Positions 15,999-25,427 of a DNA stretch of 64,000 nt are shown piece after piece. Origin of the DNA: Nonomuraea helvata (GTDB lineage: Bacteria > Actinomycetota > Actinomycetes > Streptosporangiales > Streptosporangiaceae); the NCBI RefSeq assembly GCF_039535785.1, contig NZ_BAAAXV010000001.1, positions 1,736,001 through 1,800,000 of the forward strand, read 5' to 3'. Each line of letters begins with the position of its first letter. Position 1 is the first letter of the stretch. The notes beneath the pieces were generated by a model. It was not told where the DNA came from. It made no database searches and was given only the letters and a program-made list of their open reading frames with translations. The translations under genes were made by a program, and so were the position numbers.

Positions 15999-17462
15999 TT
16001 ACTTGAAGGCTTTCTTGAGTGCGGCCAGCTCAGCGGCCAGGATGTCGTCGTCACCCAGGTTGCCCTTGGTGGTCAGCTTGTCCTTGGCGATGATCTGGAA
16101 CTCGGGCAGCTGCATGGTGCCGCAGCACATCGACCGGTCCTGGACGGCGCGCAGGCTGGCGGACGACGTGTCGGCGGGCTTCACGCTGGTGACGTCCTTG
16201 GCGGTCTTGCCGTCGCCGGTGTAGCCGGCGTTCATGAGGTCCATCTCGCCGGAGAGCATCTCGGTGAACGGCGTGGGCGAGGTGACCACCTCGCGGAAGG
16301 CGAACCGGTTGCGGATGAACGTCCGGTAGATGATGGGATCGCCCTGGGCGGCCGAGATCTGCAGCATCTGGTTGACGACGTCGGTGTACGTGGCCCCGGT
16401 CGCGGGCGCCTTCACGATGGCGTCGAACAGCAGCTTGCACAGCCTGTCCGCGACCTCCATGAGGATCATGGTAGGGCTCTTGACCGTGCCCTGCTTGGTG
16501 CGTTCGTGCGCGTAGATGTCGGCGAGCACGTCGTAGATGCCACCGGTGAAGACCTGCGAGACGGCGTGCACCTCGTTGCTGACCTCGCTCAGCTTGAGGT
16601 CGTTGTCGGCGTTGCGCAGCCCGAACGGCATGCCGAGCGCCTGCCCGAACTGCTCGGCCAGGGACGACAGGAAGGACTTGGCGTGCAGGTTGGCCTTGGT
16701 GAGCGCGACGAGCGCCTCGGCCAGGTCCGGCATCGACAGCGCCAGGAAGATGGCGGTCAGGTCGCCGAACGACTCGTGCAGGCCACCGGTCTGCGGCGGG
16801 TTCTCCGCGCTGAGCCAGCCCGGCTTGAGGCCGTCGAGGATCGCGTGCCCGGTCTCGTGGGCGACGATGTCCAGCGAGCGGCAGGTGAAGACCTGCTGCG
16901 AGGAGCCGGTCGGGGCGAAGAAGAGGAACTTCAGCGCCTTGGCCGTCCTGCTGTAGAACGCGTTGGCGCCGGCCCCGGCGCGCGGGAAGACGGTCAGCCG
17001 CTCGATGTTCCCGCCGGTGTTCCAGGCGAACGGAATGGGCGTGCCGCCGTTGTGGCGCTGGTACATCGTCATCGTCTCCCGGACGACCGCGTACGTGTGC
17101 GCGCAGTCGAACTCCGGTGAGTTGGGGACGAAGATGAAGTCGCCGTTGATGTTGCGTGCCACCGGTGTGGTGCCGGTCAGCTCCGTGGTGACGCGGGCGT
17201 CGGTGGGCCCGTTGAGCACCGGACTGGGGATGAAGATCCCCCTGACGCCCAGCTCGGCGACGGTGGGGTCCTGCTTGTAGATGAGGATCCGCGGTCCGAC
17301 GATCGGCGGGATCGGAATCGGGATCGGGGGCGGGAGCGGGCTCGGTGCCGCCTCCATCGTGAAGGGCGGCTGGAGCAGCTGCTTCGTGTAGTCGGCCACG
17401 GCTGCTCCCGTGACTTCACGGTATTCAGGGACGGCTTTCTCCCTGAGTTCCTGAATAATCAT
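15999..17462 (-). CDS. M4-family (protealysin/thermolysin-like) metallopeptidase without signal peptide
   Basis: A 487-residue zinc peptidase. The zinc motif is HETGH at 202-206 (H202, E203, H206), and the third ligand is E230 in GLHESFGDL, matching the M4 pattern HExxH then ExxxD. The N-terminus is not a secretion signal; a proline-rich linker (about 40-55) precedes the protease part. M4 enzymes are usually secreted, so a leaderless form paired with an emfourin-type inhibitor points to a protealysin-like enzyme that is stored in the cell or released without Sec. First gene of a two-gene operon. Confidence 0.85.
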   Translation of the reverse strand: MIIQELREKAVPEYREVTGAAVADYTKQLLQPPFTMEAAPSPLPPPIPIPIPPIVGPRILIYKQDPTVAELGVRGIFIPSPVLNGPTDARVTTELTGTTPVARNINGDFIFVPNSPEFDCAHTYAVVRETMTMYQRHNGGTPIPFAWNTGGNIERLTVFPRAGAGANAFYSRTAKALKFLFFAPTGSSQQVFTCRSLDIVAHETGHAILDGLKPGWLSAENPPQTGGLHESFGDLTAIFLALSMPDLAEALVALTKANLHAKSFLSSLAEQFGQALGMPFGLRNADNDLKLSEVSNEVHAVSQVFTGGIYDVLADIYAHERTKQGTVKSPTMILMEVADRLCKLLFDAIVKAPATGATYTDVVNQMLQISAAQGDPIIYRTFIRNRFAFREVVTSPTPFTEMLSGEMDLMNAGYTGDGKTAKDVTSVKPADTSSASLRAVQDRSMCCGTMQLPEFQIIAKDKLTTKGNLGDDDILAAELAALKKAFK

Positions 17463-17708
17463 CTGATTTTTCTCTTCCCATATGCGCTCATGGATCCGGA
17501 TGACGAGCTAATTGCGACAACCTCGGATGCGCTTCTCGGATCTTCCCCAGCGCCGGATAAGCACTTGCACATGGGATTTCAAAGGTTTCCGCCTGGCCGC
17601 GGCGATCGTTCATCGCGCATGAGCGTTTCGTTCAGGGTTCGCCCGGTCCCGACTGGTTAGGTTGGCCTGCAGGAACGCGCACCCGCGCGGACGATCTCAG
17701 GGGGAAGG

Positions 17709-18575
17709 TTGCGGATCGGAATCGGGCTGCCGTCAGCCGTGCCGGGAGCCGACGCCAGGTCCATCGGGCCATGGGCGGCGGAGAGCGAGCTTCGCGGCTT
17801 CCGATCGCTGGGCGCGTTCGATCGGCTGGTGTACGACAACCTGGACCCGCTGATGGCGCTGGCCGCCGCGGCGGCCCGTACCGAACGCGTCGAGCTGGTG
17901 ACCACCGTGCTCAACGCCGGCTACCGCGGCAACCCCGTGGTCCTGGCCAAGCAGATCCACTCGCTCGAACGGCTCTCCGGCGGGCGGCTGACCGTGGGGC
18001 TCGGCATGGGCGGCTGGGCGGAGGACTACGCGGTCAGCGACGTGCCGATGACCGGCCGGGGCGCGGCGCTCGAGGCGGCCCTTGCCACGCTGCGCACCGT
18101 GTGGCGCGGCGAGGTGACCGGCCCTGCCGGCTCCATCCCCGCACTGCCCCCGGACCGCCCGCGGCTCCTGCTCGCCGGCTTCGTGCCCGCCGCCTTCGCC
18201 CGGGCCGCCACCCTGTCCGACGGCTGGGTCGCGCCGTCCTTCGGGCTGCAGCTCCTGAAAAGGGGCGTCGACGCCGTACGCCGGGAGTGGGCGCAGGCCG
18301 GGCGCCGGGGACGGCCGCGGATCGTCGTGGAGCGCTACTTCTGCCTGGGGCTCGGCGCGGCGCGGACCGCCGACGCGTACATCGCGCGCTACTACGGCGA
18401 CCTGTATCCCCAGGTCCGTCACGACGTGGTGACCGACGTCGAGCACCTGCGCACGGAGATCGACCGCGTCGCCGAGGCCGGAGCCGACGATCTGGTGCTG
18501 CTTCCCTGCTCGAGAGAGTTCGAGCAGATCAGCCTGCTGGTGGACGCCCTGGACCGGGCGGGCCGCAGGCCCTGA
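17709..18575 (+). CDS. LLM-class flavin-dependent oxidoreductase
   Basis: A 288-residue luciferase-like monooxygenase: opening RIGIGLPSAVPGA, the barrel strand VELVTTVLNAGYRGNPVVLA, then LERLSGGRLTVGLGMGGWAEDY. Such enzymes use reduced FMN or F420 to oxidise small substrates. The start is unusual: the family opening demands the TTG at 17709, but the purine-rich GGGGGAAGG directly abuts it, so spacing is abnormal. The substrate is unknown. It stands alone, convergent with a DUF1330-type gene. Confidence 0.8.
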   Translation: MRIGIGLPSAVPGADARSIGPWAAESELRGFRSLGAFDRLVYDNLDPLMALAAAAARTERVELVTTVLNAGYRGNPVVLAKQIHSLERLSGGRLTVGLGMGGWAEDYAVSDVPMTGRGAALEAALATLRTVWRGEVTGPAGSIPALPPDRPRLLLAGFVPAAFARAATLSDGWVAPSFGLQLLKRGVDAVRREWAQAGRRGRPRIVVERYFCLGLGAARTADAYIARYYGDLYPQVRHDVVTDVEHLRTEIDRVAEAGADDLVLLPCSREFEQISLLVDALDRAGRRP

Positions 18576-18590
18576 GCGCGGCGCACGGGC

Positions 18591-18935
18591 TCAGACCCCG
18601 TTGGCCCGCATCTCGGCCGCCATCGCCGCCGAGTCGTGGTCGGGCCCAACTCCGTCGACCAGCACCAGGTCACCGGGGATATGGTCCGCACGCAGGTGCA
18701 GGATGTCCTGGTAGGCGGGCGAGTCGTACCACGCGCGCGCCTGCTCGATCGCCGGGAACTCGATCATCACCAGCGTGCCCGGCCACGTGCCCTCGCGCAC
18801 CTCCACCGGCGCCCCGTGCACCACGAACCGGCCACCGAACGGGTCCAGCGTGGCCTGGATGCGCTCCATGTACTCGTACACCTCCTCGTGCGGCTCCGCC
18901 GGGGGGCGCAGGTGGGCGAGAGCGTACGCGCTCAT
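18591..18935 (-). CDS. DUF1330 family small protein
   Basis: A 114-residue ferredoxin-like alpha/beta barrel protein: YALAHLRP at the start, then PFGGRFVVHGAPVEVREGTW and PAIEQARAWYDSPAYQDILH, all typical of DUF1330. Molecular function is unknown. GAAGGAGAAAGCC precedes the ATG at 18935; a longer frame to 18995 would not have this site. Monocistronic by appearance. Confidence 0.85.
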   Translation of the reverse strand: MSAYALAHLRPPAEPHEEVYEYMERIQATLDPFGGRFVVHGAPVEVREGTWPGTLVMIEFPAIEQARAWYDSPAYQDILHLRADHIPGDLVLVDGVGPDHDSAAMAAEMRANGV

Positions 18936-19030
18936 GGCTTTCTCCTTCGTCAGGGGACCGCCGTCCTGCGGCCTCGATGACCATGCTGCCGTCATGACGT
19001 AACCGAGTCGATTACCTCAGAGGTAGCGCG

Positions 19031-20527
19031 TCACGCGACCTCGCCGTCGAGCGCGGTGCCGAGGGCCCGGTATCGCCGCAGGCGCCGGGCGAGCAGCTCG
19101 GGACGCCGGGTGTGCACCATGGCGAGGAGTTCGCGCTCCAGCTCGTGCCCGACGCGGCGGCAGAACGCCCGCGGCTCCTCGGCCGCGTCCGGGCGTTCGG
19201 CGACGATCCGGTCGGCGATGCCGCCCGCGACCAGGTCGGCGGAGCGGACGCCCTGCGCGGCGGCCAGCTGCGGCGCGTGCTCGACGTCGCGGTGCACGAT
19301 GGCGCTGGCGCCCTCGGGCGGCAGCGGGGACAGCCAGCCGTGCTGGGCGACGAGCACCCGGTCGCACGGGATGAGCGCGAGCGCGCCGCCGCCGCACCCC
19401 TGCCCGAGGATCACCGACAGCGTCGGCGCTTCGAGGGTGACGAGTTCGGACAGGCATCGGGCGATCTCGCCGGCCAGCCCGCCTTCCTCCGCCTCCGCGC
19501 TGAGCGCCGCGCCGGGGGTGTCGATGACGGTGACGAGCGGCAGGTCCAGCTCGCGGGCCAGGCGAAGGCCGCGCCTGGCCGCGCGCAGGGCCGCGGGCCC
19601 CATCGGCCCCACCTCCGCCTGGGTGCGGCGGTCCTGGCCGAGCAGCACGCAGGAGACGCCGCCGAAGCGGGCCAGCGCCAGGTAGAGGCCCGGGTCCCGC
19701 TCCCCCGCGCCGGTCCCGCTCAGCGGCAGCACATCCGAGGCGGCGTAGCGGAGCAGCTGCCTGACGCCGGGCCGGTCGGGCCGCCTGGAGCGCGTGATCG
19801 ACTCCCAGGCGGGCACGTCCGGCACCTGTCCCTCGGACGGAGTCTCGTCCCAGGCCGGCTCCGCGGGCGGGGCCAGCAGGATGCGCAGCGCCCGGTCGGC
19901 GATGCCGGCCAGCGCCTCCGGCGGCAGCACGGCGTCGACCAGGCCGTGCCGGTACAGGTTCTCGGCGACCTGGACTCCCTCCGGGAACGCCTCGCCGTAC
20001 AGGGCCTGGTAGACGCGCGGGCCGAGAAAGCCGATCATCGCGCCGGGCTCCGCGGCCGTGACGTGGCCGAGCGAGCCCCACGAGGCGAGCACGCCGCCGA
20101 AGGTCGGGTTACGCAGGTAGACCAGGTACGGCAGGCCCGCGGCCTTGTGCTGCGCGACCGCGGCCGAGATCTTCACCATCTGCAGGAACGCCACGGTGCC
20201 CTCCTGCATCCTCGTGCCGCCCGAGGCGGGCGCGGCGAGCAGCGGGAGCCGTTCGCCGGTCGCCCGTTCGACGGCCGCCACCATGCGTTCGGCGGCGGCG
20301 ACCCCGATGGATCCGGCGAGGAAGCCGAACTCGCAGGCGACGACGGCGACCCGGCGGCCGCGCAGCAGCCCCTCCCCCGTGATCACCGCCTCGTCCAGGC
20401 CCGTGCGCCGCCTGGCCGCGGCCACGTCGGGGTCGCTCGCGGGGCCGAGCGGCTCGTCCCAGCTGCGGAACGAGCCGTCGTCGAGCGCGAGTTCGACGAG
20501 TTCGAGAGCCGTCAGCCGGCCAGCCAT
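19031..20527 (-). CDS. Acyl-CoA carboxyltransferase, fused beta and alpha halves
   Basis: A 498-residue protein with two crotonase-like halves. Residues about 1-210 resemble AccD without the zinc ribbon (ASGGTRMQEGTVAFLQMVKI, LRNPTFGGVLASWGSLGHVT). Residues about 250-490 resemble AccA (LPLVTVIDTPGAALSAEAEE, GQGCGGGALALIPCDRVLVA). It would move a carboxyl group between biotin and a CoA ester, or decarboxylate a malonyl-type thioester. No biotin carboxylase or biotin carrier is encoded nearby. It overlaps the upstream CoA-transferase gene by 16 bases and is last in a three-gene operon with a dicarboxylate-type carrier. Confidence 0.8.
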   Translation of the reverse strand: MAGRLTALELVELALDDGSFRSWDEPLGPASDPDVAAARRRTGLDEAVITGEGLLRGRRVAVVACEFGFLAGSIGVAAAERMVAAVERATGERLPLLAAPASGGTRMQEGTVAFLQMVKISAAVAQHKAAGLPYLVYLRNPTFGGVLASWGSLGHVTAAEPGAMIGFLGPRVYQALYGEAFPEGVQVAENLYRHGLVDAVLPPEALAGIADRALRILLAPPAEPAWDETPSEGQVPDVPAWESITRSRRPDRPGVRQLLRYAASDVLPLSGTGAGERDPGLYLALARFGGVSCVLLGQDRRTQAEVGPMGPAALRAARRGLRLARELDLPLVTVIDTPGAALSAEAEEGGLAGEIARCLSELVTLEAPTLSVILGQGCGGGALALIPCDRVLVAQHGWLSPLPPEGASAIVHRDVEHAPQLAAAQGVRSADLVAGGIADRIVAERPDAAEEPRAFCRRVGHELERELLAMVHTRRPELLARRLRRYRALGTALDGEVA

Positions 20528-21678
20528 GCGCGGATCTCCTCCTCATCGGCATTCAGCACGGGAGGCGGGGCGTGATCGGCCCGGGTGGTCTCGACCTCGC
20601 CGTCCGGCCCCGTGGGGTCGAAGAACCGCAGCGGCGGCCCCGGCAGCGTGATCTCGCCGATGCTCTCGTGCTCGACGTCGATGAGCAGGCCCTGCGAGCG
20701 GGTCTGCGGCCAGCCGTACACCTCGTCGAGGGTGCGCACCCGACCGGCGGGCACGCCGGCGGCGGCGAGCCGCTCCAGCAGTTCGTCCGGGCCGAAGGCG
20801 GCGAAGGCGGCTTCGATCCGCTCGACCAGCCGGGCGCCGGCCGCCACCCGCTCGGCGTTCGTGGCCAGGCCAGGCTCCTGCGGGTCCAGGCCGAATTCGG
20901 CGCAGAAGCGCCGCCACAGGCTCTCGCTCCCGACCGCGATCTGCACCTGGCCGCCCTCGCAGCGGAACAGCCCGTACGGGGCGATGGACGGGTGATGGTT
21001 GCCCTGCGCCCGCCCGACCTCGCCGGCCACGGTCCAGCGCGTGCCCTGGAAGGCGTGCACGCCGACGATCGAGGCCAGCAGCGAGGTCCGCACCACCTGG
21101 CCGCGCCCGGTCCGCTCGCGCTCGAGCAGCGCCGACACCACGCCGTACGCGCCGTACATGCCGGCCAGCAGGTCGCCGATCGGCACGCCGACCCGCTGCG
21201 GGTCATCCGGTGCCGAACCGGTGAGCGACATCAGGCCGGCCTCGCCCTGGGCGATCTGGTCGTAGCCGGCCCGCCCCGCCTCGGGCCCGTCATGGCCGAA
21301 ACCGGTGATGGACAGCACCACCAGCCGCGGGTTGAGCTCGAGCAGGCGGGCGGTGGTGAAGCCGAGCCGGTCGAGCACGCCGGCGCGGAAGTTCTCCAGC
21401 AGCACGTCCGCCTTGCGGATCAGCGCCTCGAGGGTCGCCCGGCCCGCGTCGTCCTTCAGGTCCAGGGCGATCGACTGCTTGTTGCGGTTGCACGACAGGA
21501 AGTACGTCGACTCGGACCCGGCGAACGGCGGCCCCCAGCCGCGGGTGTCGTCGCCGCTCCCCGGCTGCTCCACCTTGATCACGCGTGCCCCCAGGTCCCC
21601 GAGCATCATCGCGGCGTGCGGCCCGGCGAGCGCCCTGGTCAGATCGACGACGACGTAACCCGCGAGCGGCCCGCTCAT
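20512..21678 (-). CDS. CaiB/BaiF family (class III) CoA transferase
   Basis: A 388-residue class III CoA transferase. It opens YVVVDLTRALAGPHAAMMLG and contains ARVIKVEQPGSGDDTRGWGP. The catalytic aspartate is D169 in VGVPIGDLLAG, at the same number as in formyl-CoA transferase. It would form an intramolecular aspartyl-CoA and pass CoA to a carboxylic acid. Its ATG overlaps the carrier stop by four bases, so it probably activates the acid that the carrier imports. The exact acid is not determined. Confidence 0.9.
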   Translation of the reverse strand: MSGPLAGYVVVDLTRALAGPHAAMMLGDLGARVIKVEQPGSGDDTRGWGPPFAGSESTYFLSCNRNKQSIALDLKDDAGRATLEALIRKADVLLENFRAGVLDRLGFTTARLLELNPRLVVLSITGFGHDGPEAGRAGYDQIAQGEAGLMSLTGSAPDDPQRVGVPIGDLLAGMYGAYGVVSALLERERTGRGQVVRTSLLASIVGVHAFQGTRWTVAGEVGRAQGNHHPSIAPYGLFRCEGGQVQIAVGSESLWRRFCAEFGLDPQEPGLATNAERVAAGARLVERIEAAFAAFGPDELLERLAAAGVPAGRVRTLDEVYGWPQTRSQGLLIDVEHESIGEITLPGPPLRFFDPTGPDGEVETTRADHAPPPVLNADEEEIRAWLAG

Positions 21679-22994
21679 GAAAGACTCCCCGGCACGACGA
21701 GGATCGCCCAGCACAGCACCGGCGCGACGACCATGATGGTCATACCCCACGTCATCAGGCGTTTGAACACGTTGTCGCGGTCGTCGGCGTCGGCGTTCGC
21801 GACGACCAGGGCGCCGTTGGTCGAGAACGGGCTGCAGTCGACCACCGAGGCGGAGATCGCCAGCGCCGTGACCAGGCCGACTGCGCCGACCTGCCCGGTC
21901 TGCAGGAACGGCACGGCGAGCGGGATGAGCGCCCCGAGGATGCCGGTCGTCGAGGCGAAGGCGGAGACCACGGCGCCGATCAGGCAGATCAGGAACGCGG
22001 CGAGCAGCGGGGTGCCGACGTGGGCCACCCCGTCGCCGAGCCACTTCACCGTGCCCTGGTCCTCGAGCAGCGAGACGTAGGTGACGATGCCGCCGACCAG
22101 GAGCACCGTACCCCAGCTGATCTTGTCGACGGTGCCGCGGGCCGCGGAGGGGAAGATCAACGTGAGCACGACCGCCACGGCCAGCGCCAGGAAGCCGATG
22201 TCGAGGTCGAAGACGAGCGCGCCCACGGCGAGCACGGCCAGGCCGACCAGCGTGAGGGAGCGCTGCGCGTCGAGGCGGGGCAGGTCGTCGCCGGCGGGCT
22301 CCGGTTCGCTGTCACCGGCGGACCCGCCCACCCCCGCGCCCACCCCCGCGGGCGCCATCGCGGGCGCCTTCGTGGACTCGCGGTCGCGACGCAGCAGCTT
22401 CGCGCCGCCCAGGGTGAGGAAGCCGATCAGGCTGATCAAGGCGCACGCGCCCATCGCGCTGAAGAAGAGCACGGCCGGGTTGCCCGGCAGGTGGCTCTTG
22501 TCCACCACGCCGTTGGTGATCGCGCCGAAGATGCCGATCGGCGAGAAGCTTCCGCCGGTGGCGCCCTGAACCACCATCAGGCCCATCATCACCGGGTTGA
22601 TCCGGTAGCGGGCCGCGAAGCCCATCGCCACAGGGGCCACGATGGCGACCGCGGCCGGGCTGGCGGCGCCGATCGCCGTGATCGCGGCGCAGACCACGAA
22701 CATCACCCACGGCATCAGCGCGACGCGGCCGCGCACCGCGATCACGGCCCGGTGCACGATCCAGTCCACGGTGCCGTTGTTCTTGGCCAGCGCGAACAGG
22801 TACGTGACGCCGACCAGGATGACGAACAGGTTCGCCGGGAACCCGCCGAGCACGTCGGTCACCTTCACGCCGAACACGGCGGTGCCCACGACAAATGCGG
22901 CCACGAGCGCCAGCGCGCCCATGTTGATGGAGCGGACCGTGGCTATCAGGAAGACCAGCACCAGCACGATCAACGCAATGACTTCCGCCGACAT
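21675..22994 (-). CDS. MatC-like/SLC13-type dicarboxylate carrier
   Basis: A 439-residue membrane protein with about 11-12 transmembrane helices in two halves, split by a hydrophilic loop near 205-245 (rich in Glu, Asp and Gly). The N-terminal half (VGVTYLFALAKNNGTVDWIV) is like the MatC_N dicarboxylate-carrier domain, and the C-terminal half has VDCSPFSTNGALVVANA. MatC proteins import malonate or other C3-C4 diacids. First gene of the operon, divergent from a GntR regulator. Confidence 0.8.
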   Translation of the reverse strand: MSAEVIALIVLVLVFLIATVRSINMGALALVAAFVVGTAVFGVKVTDVLGGFPANLFVILVGVTYLFALAKNNGTVDWIVHRAVIAVRGRVALMPWVMFVVCAAITAIGAASPAAVAIVAPVAMGFAARYRINPVMMGLMVVQGATGGSFSPIGIFGAITNGVVDKSHLPGNPAVLFFSAMGACALISLIGFLTLGGAKLLRRDRESTKAPAMAPAGVGAGVGGSAGDSEPEPAGDDLPRLDAQRSLTLVGLAVLAVGALVFDLDIGFLALAVAVVLTLIFPSAARGTVDKISWGTVLLVGGIVTYVSLLEDQGTVKWLGDGVAHVGTPLLAAFLICLIGAVVSAFASTTGILGALIPLAVPFLQTGQVGAVGLVTALAISASVVDCSPFSTNGALVVANADADDRDNVFKRLMTWGMTIMVVAPVLCWAILVVPGSLS

Positions 22995-23091
22995 CGGCGA
23001 CTCCTCGGGTCAGTCTCAGTCCGGTTACGGGGGGATTTCCGGATTGGCCTAGCCTCTGCTCCACTGCGCCGTATGTCAATAGACTGTCGCC

Positions 23092-23718
23092 GTGACCAAG
23101 AAGCGCCCCCAGAGCTCCGTGGCCCCCGAGCGGCTGGAGCGTCCCCGCCTGTATGTGCAGCTGGCCGAGCACATCGCGCGCTTCATCGAGGCCCAGGGGC
23201 TCTCCCCCGGCGACCGCCTGCCGCCCGAGCGCCGCCTGGCCGCGGAGCTCGGCGTCAGCCGGGCCACCCTGAGCCGCGCCCTGGTGGCGCTCGAGGTCCA
23301 GGGCAAGGTGGAGGTTCAGCACGGCAACGGGGCCGTGGTGCTCGCGCCGGCCGCCGAGGAGGCGCGACCGGACCTGCCCTTATTCCTGGTGGGGCGGGAC
23401 CGGGGGGAGATCGCGCGGGCCAGGGAGGCCGTCATGTCGGGGCTGGCGCGCAGTGCGGCGGCACATCCCGACCGCAGCCTCCGGCTCGCCCTGCTCGACG
23501 CTGACGGCCGCCCGGTCCGCTTCTCCGACACCTGGCCGTGCGTGCGCAGGCTCGCGGGCGACAGCCTGCTGGCCGACCTCGACGATCTGCTGGCCGGGTC
23601 CGCGCCGCTGGACGACGCCCGGATCCCGGCCGACCGCCTGGCGGCTCTCGCCCGGGCCGTCGTGGTCGGTGACGCCGACGCCGCCGCTGCCGCCTGCGCC
23701 CACCTGCTCCAGCCTTGA
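23092..23718 (+). CDS. GntR-family regulator
   Basis: About 208 residues. A typical GntR winged helix occupies residues about 15-80 (LSPGDRLPPERRLAAELGVS, then RATLSRALVALEVQGKVEVQ). The C-terminal part is short, helical and FadR-like, but lacks a clear set of metal-binding histidines. It starts with GTG 23092, 97 bases from the divergent carrier gene. By analogy with MatR it should sense the diacid or its CoA ester and control the operon. Confidence 0.85.
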   Translation: MTKKRPQSSVAPERLERPRLYVQLAEHIARFIEAQGLSPGDRLPPERRLAAELGVSRATLSRALVALEVQGKVEVQHGNGAVVLAPAAEEARPDLPLFLVGRDRGEIARAREAVMSGLARSAAAHPDRSLRLALLDADGRPVRFSDTWPCVRRLAGDSLLADLDDLLAGSAPLDDARIPADRLAALARAVVVGDADAAAAACAHLLQP

Positions 23719-23722
23719 GCGT

Positions 23723-24445
23723 TCAGACGGTGGCGCCGCGGGCGGCGTGCGCGACGGCCGCCGCCGCGCACGCCCGCACGATGGGGTGGCACAGGTCGCC
23801 GTCCCCTGCCAGCTCCGGCTGGAAGAGCGTCACCAGGTAGAACGGGTGCTCCGGCAGCTCCGCGACGCGGATCTCGCCCTGGTCGTCGTGGCCGGTGAAG
23901 CGCATCCCGTGCGCGCGGAGCGTGTCGGCGTACGAGGCGTTCATGCCGTACGCGCAGTGGTAGCGCTCGACGGAGCGCTCGGTGCCGAGGATCCGCTCCA
24001 CCCTCGAGCCGGGCTCGACCAGCACCACGCCCTCGTGGCCGACCAGCGAGCAGGCCAGCGGCACGACGATCTGCTGGCCGGCGTCCGGCATGGTCTCCGC
24101 GTTGCTCGCTCCGGCGAGGCCGCAGACGTGGCGCGCGTACTCCAGCAGGGCGTGCTGGAACCCGCCGCAGGTGCCGAGCAGCGGAATGCCGCGCTCGCGG
24201 GCGGTCCGGAGCGCGGACAGCGCCCCCGCTTCGCTGCGGTACGGGGTGCCGGGCAGCACCCACACCCCGTCGAAGCCCTCCACGCCGGTGTCCGGCACGT
24301 CGTCGGTGGCCATCCAGTACGCGTCCAGCGCCAGCCCGTCGTGGGCGCGCAACGTCTCGATCAGGTGGGGGATGCGGGTGTGCGAGCGTACGTGTGGCGA
24401 GCGGTCCCCCACGAGGGCCACCCGCGCGGTGCGAGTCTCAAGCAT
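23723..24445 (-). CDS. Class I glutamine amidotransferase-like protein (CTP-synthase C-terminal type)
   Basis: A 240-residue stand-alone GATase1 domain. It opens RVALVGDRSPHVRSHTRIPH, has GFDGVWVLPGTPYRSEAGAL, and the nucleophile elbow LLGTCGGFQHALLEYAR. This resembles the CTP-synthase amidotransferase domain without the synthase part. The late segment YLVTLFQPELAG has Q where glutaminases usually keep the HPE histidine, so glutaminase activity is uncertain. It may be a hydrolase or deamidase instead. Two ATGs (24445, 24454) are possible; 24445 has GAGG nine bases upstream. Divergent from a LysR gene. Confidence 0.75.
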   Translation of the reverse strand: MLETRTARVALVGDRSPHVRSHTRIPHLIETLRAHDGLALDAYWMATDDVPDTGVEGFDGVWVLPGTPYRSEAGALSALRTARERGIPLLGTCGGFQHALLEYARHVCGLAGASNAETMPDAGQQIVVPLACSLVGHEGVVLVEPGSRVERILGTERSVERYHCAYGMNASYADTLRAHGMRFTGHDDQGEIRVAELPEHPFYLVTLFQPELAGDGDLCHPIVRACAAAAVAHAARGATV

Positions 24446-24520
24446 GGCTCTCATCCTCGCGACGCAGCCTCGATAAGGCCAACGACTGTTTCTCCACTGT
24501 CCATTAGCGATACTGATGCC

Positions 24521-25399
24521 GTGGACCCCCATCTGATCCGGACGTTCGTGACCGTGGCCCGCTGCGCGTCGTTCTCCACCGCCGCTGAGGAGCTGGGGTA
24601 CACCCAGTCCGCGGTGTCCCAGCAGATCGCGGCCCTTGAGGCCGACCTCGGCGTGCCGCTGCTGCGCCGGCGGCCGGTGACGCCCACCGACGCCGGCCGG
24701 CGGCTGCTGGAGCACGCCGCGCCGATCCTGCTGCGCCTGGACGCGGCGCGCGCCGACATCCGCCGGGCCTCCGGCGCGCCGCCCGCCCACCTGCGGGCGG
24801 GCGCGTCGCCGCTGGCGGACAGCGGCCGCCTCGCCGAGGCGCTCGTGCGGGTGCGTCGATCGATGCCGCGCGTGTCGGTCGCGCTGTCGGTGCTCGGGCG
24901 CGAGGGGGTCGTCACCGGCGTCGCCCGCGGCGAGCTGGACCTCGGCCTGGTCGACGGCGTGACGGCGCCCAGCGACCCGCTGCGGCTGAGCGACGCCGGC
25001 GCGCTGACCAGCACCGTGGTCGGCGAGAGCCCGCTCGCGGCCGTGCTCCCGGCCGGTCATCCGCTGGCCGGTCGAGCCACGCTGCGTCTGGACGACCTCG
25101 CGGACGCCTGGTGGATCGACGCCCCTGATGCCGCCACCCCGCTCGCCCAGCTCCGGGCGGTGGCACGCGCCGACGGCTTCCGTTCCGGCTTCGGGTACGA
25201 CGGCGCGGAGCTGTCGGTGCTGCTGGCGCTGGTGGCCGCCGGCGCCGGGCTCGCGCTGCTGCCCGAGTCGGTGGCCCGCGACCGGCCTGACGTGGCCGCG
25301 GTACGCCTCGCCGCCCCGGCTCCGGTGCACCGCACCGAGCTGGTGCACGGCGGCCTCACCGGTCCCGCCGCCGCCTGCGCCCGTCTGCTCCAGCCCTGA
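24521..25399 (+). CDS. LysR-family transcriptional regulator
   Basis: A 292-residue LysR regulator. The helix-turn-helix is at about 1-60 (FVTVARCASFSTAAEELGYT, then QSAVSQQIAALEADLGVPLL). The effector domain (90-290) has two lobes with typical LAAVLPAGHPLAGR and ALVAAGAGLALLPESVA. The GTG start at 24521 lies 75 bases from the amidotransferase gene on the other strand, the classic LysR arrangement, so that gene is the probable target. Confidence 0.9.
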   Translation: MDPHLIRTFVTVARCASFSTAAEELGYTQSAVSQQIAALEADLGVPLLRRRPVTPTDAGRRLLEHAAPILLRLDAARADIRRASGAPPAHLRAGASPLADSGRLAEALVRVRRSMPRVSVALSVLGREGVVTGVARGELDLGLVDGVTAPSDPLRLSDAGALTSTVVGESPLAAVLPAGHPLAGRATLRLDDLADAWWIDAPDAATPLAQLRAVARADGFRSGFGYDGAELSVLLALVAAGAGLALLPESVARDRPDVAAVRLAAPAPVHRTELVHGGLTGPAAACARLLQP

Positions 25400-25427
25400 C
25401 CCAGGGCCATCGGGGCGTTCGCCGACG

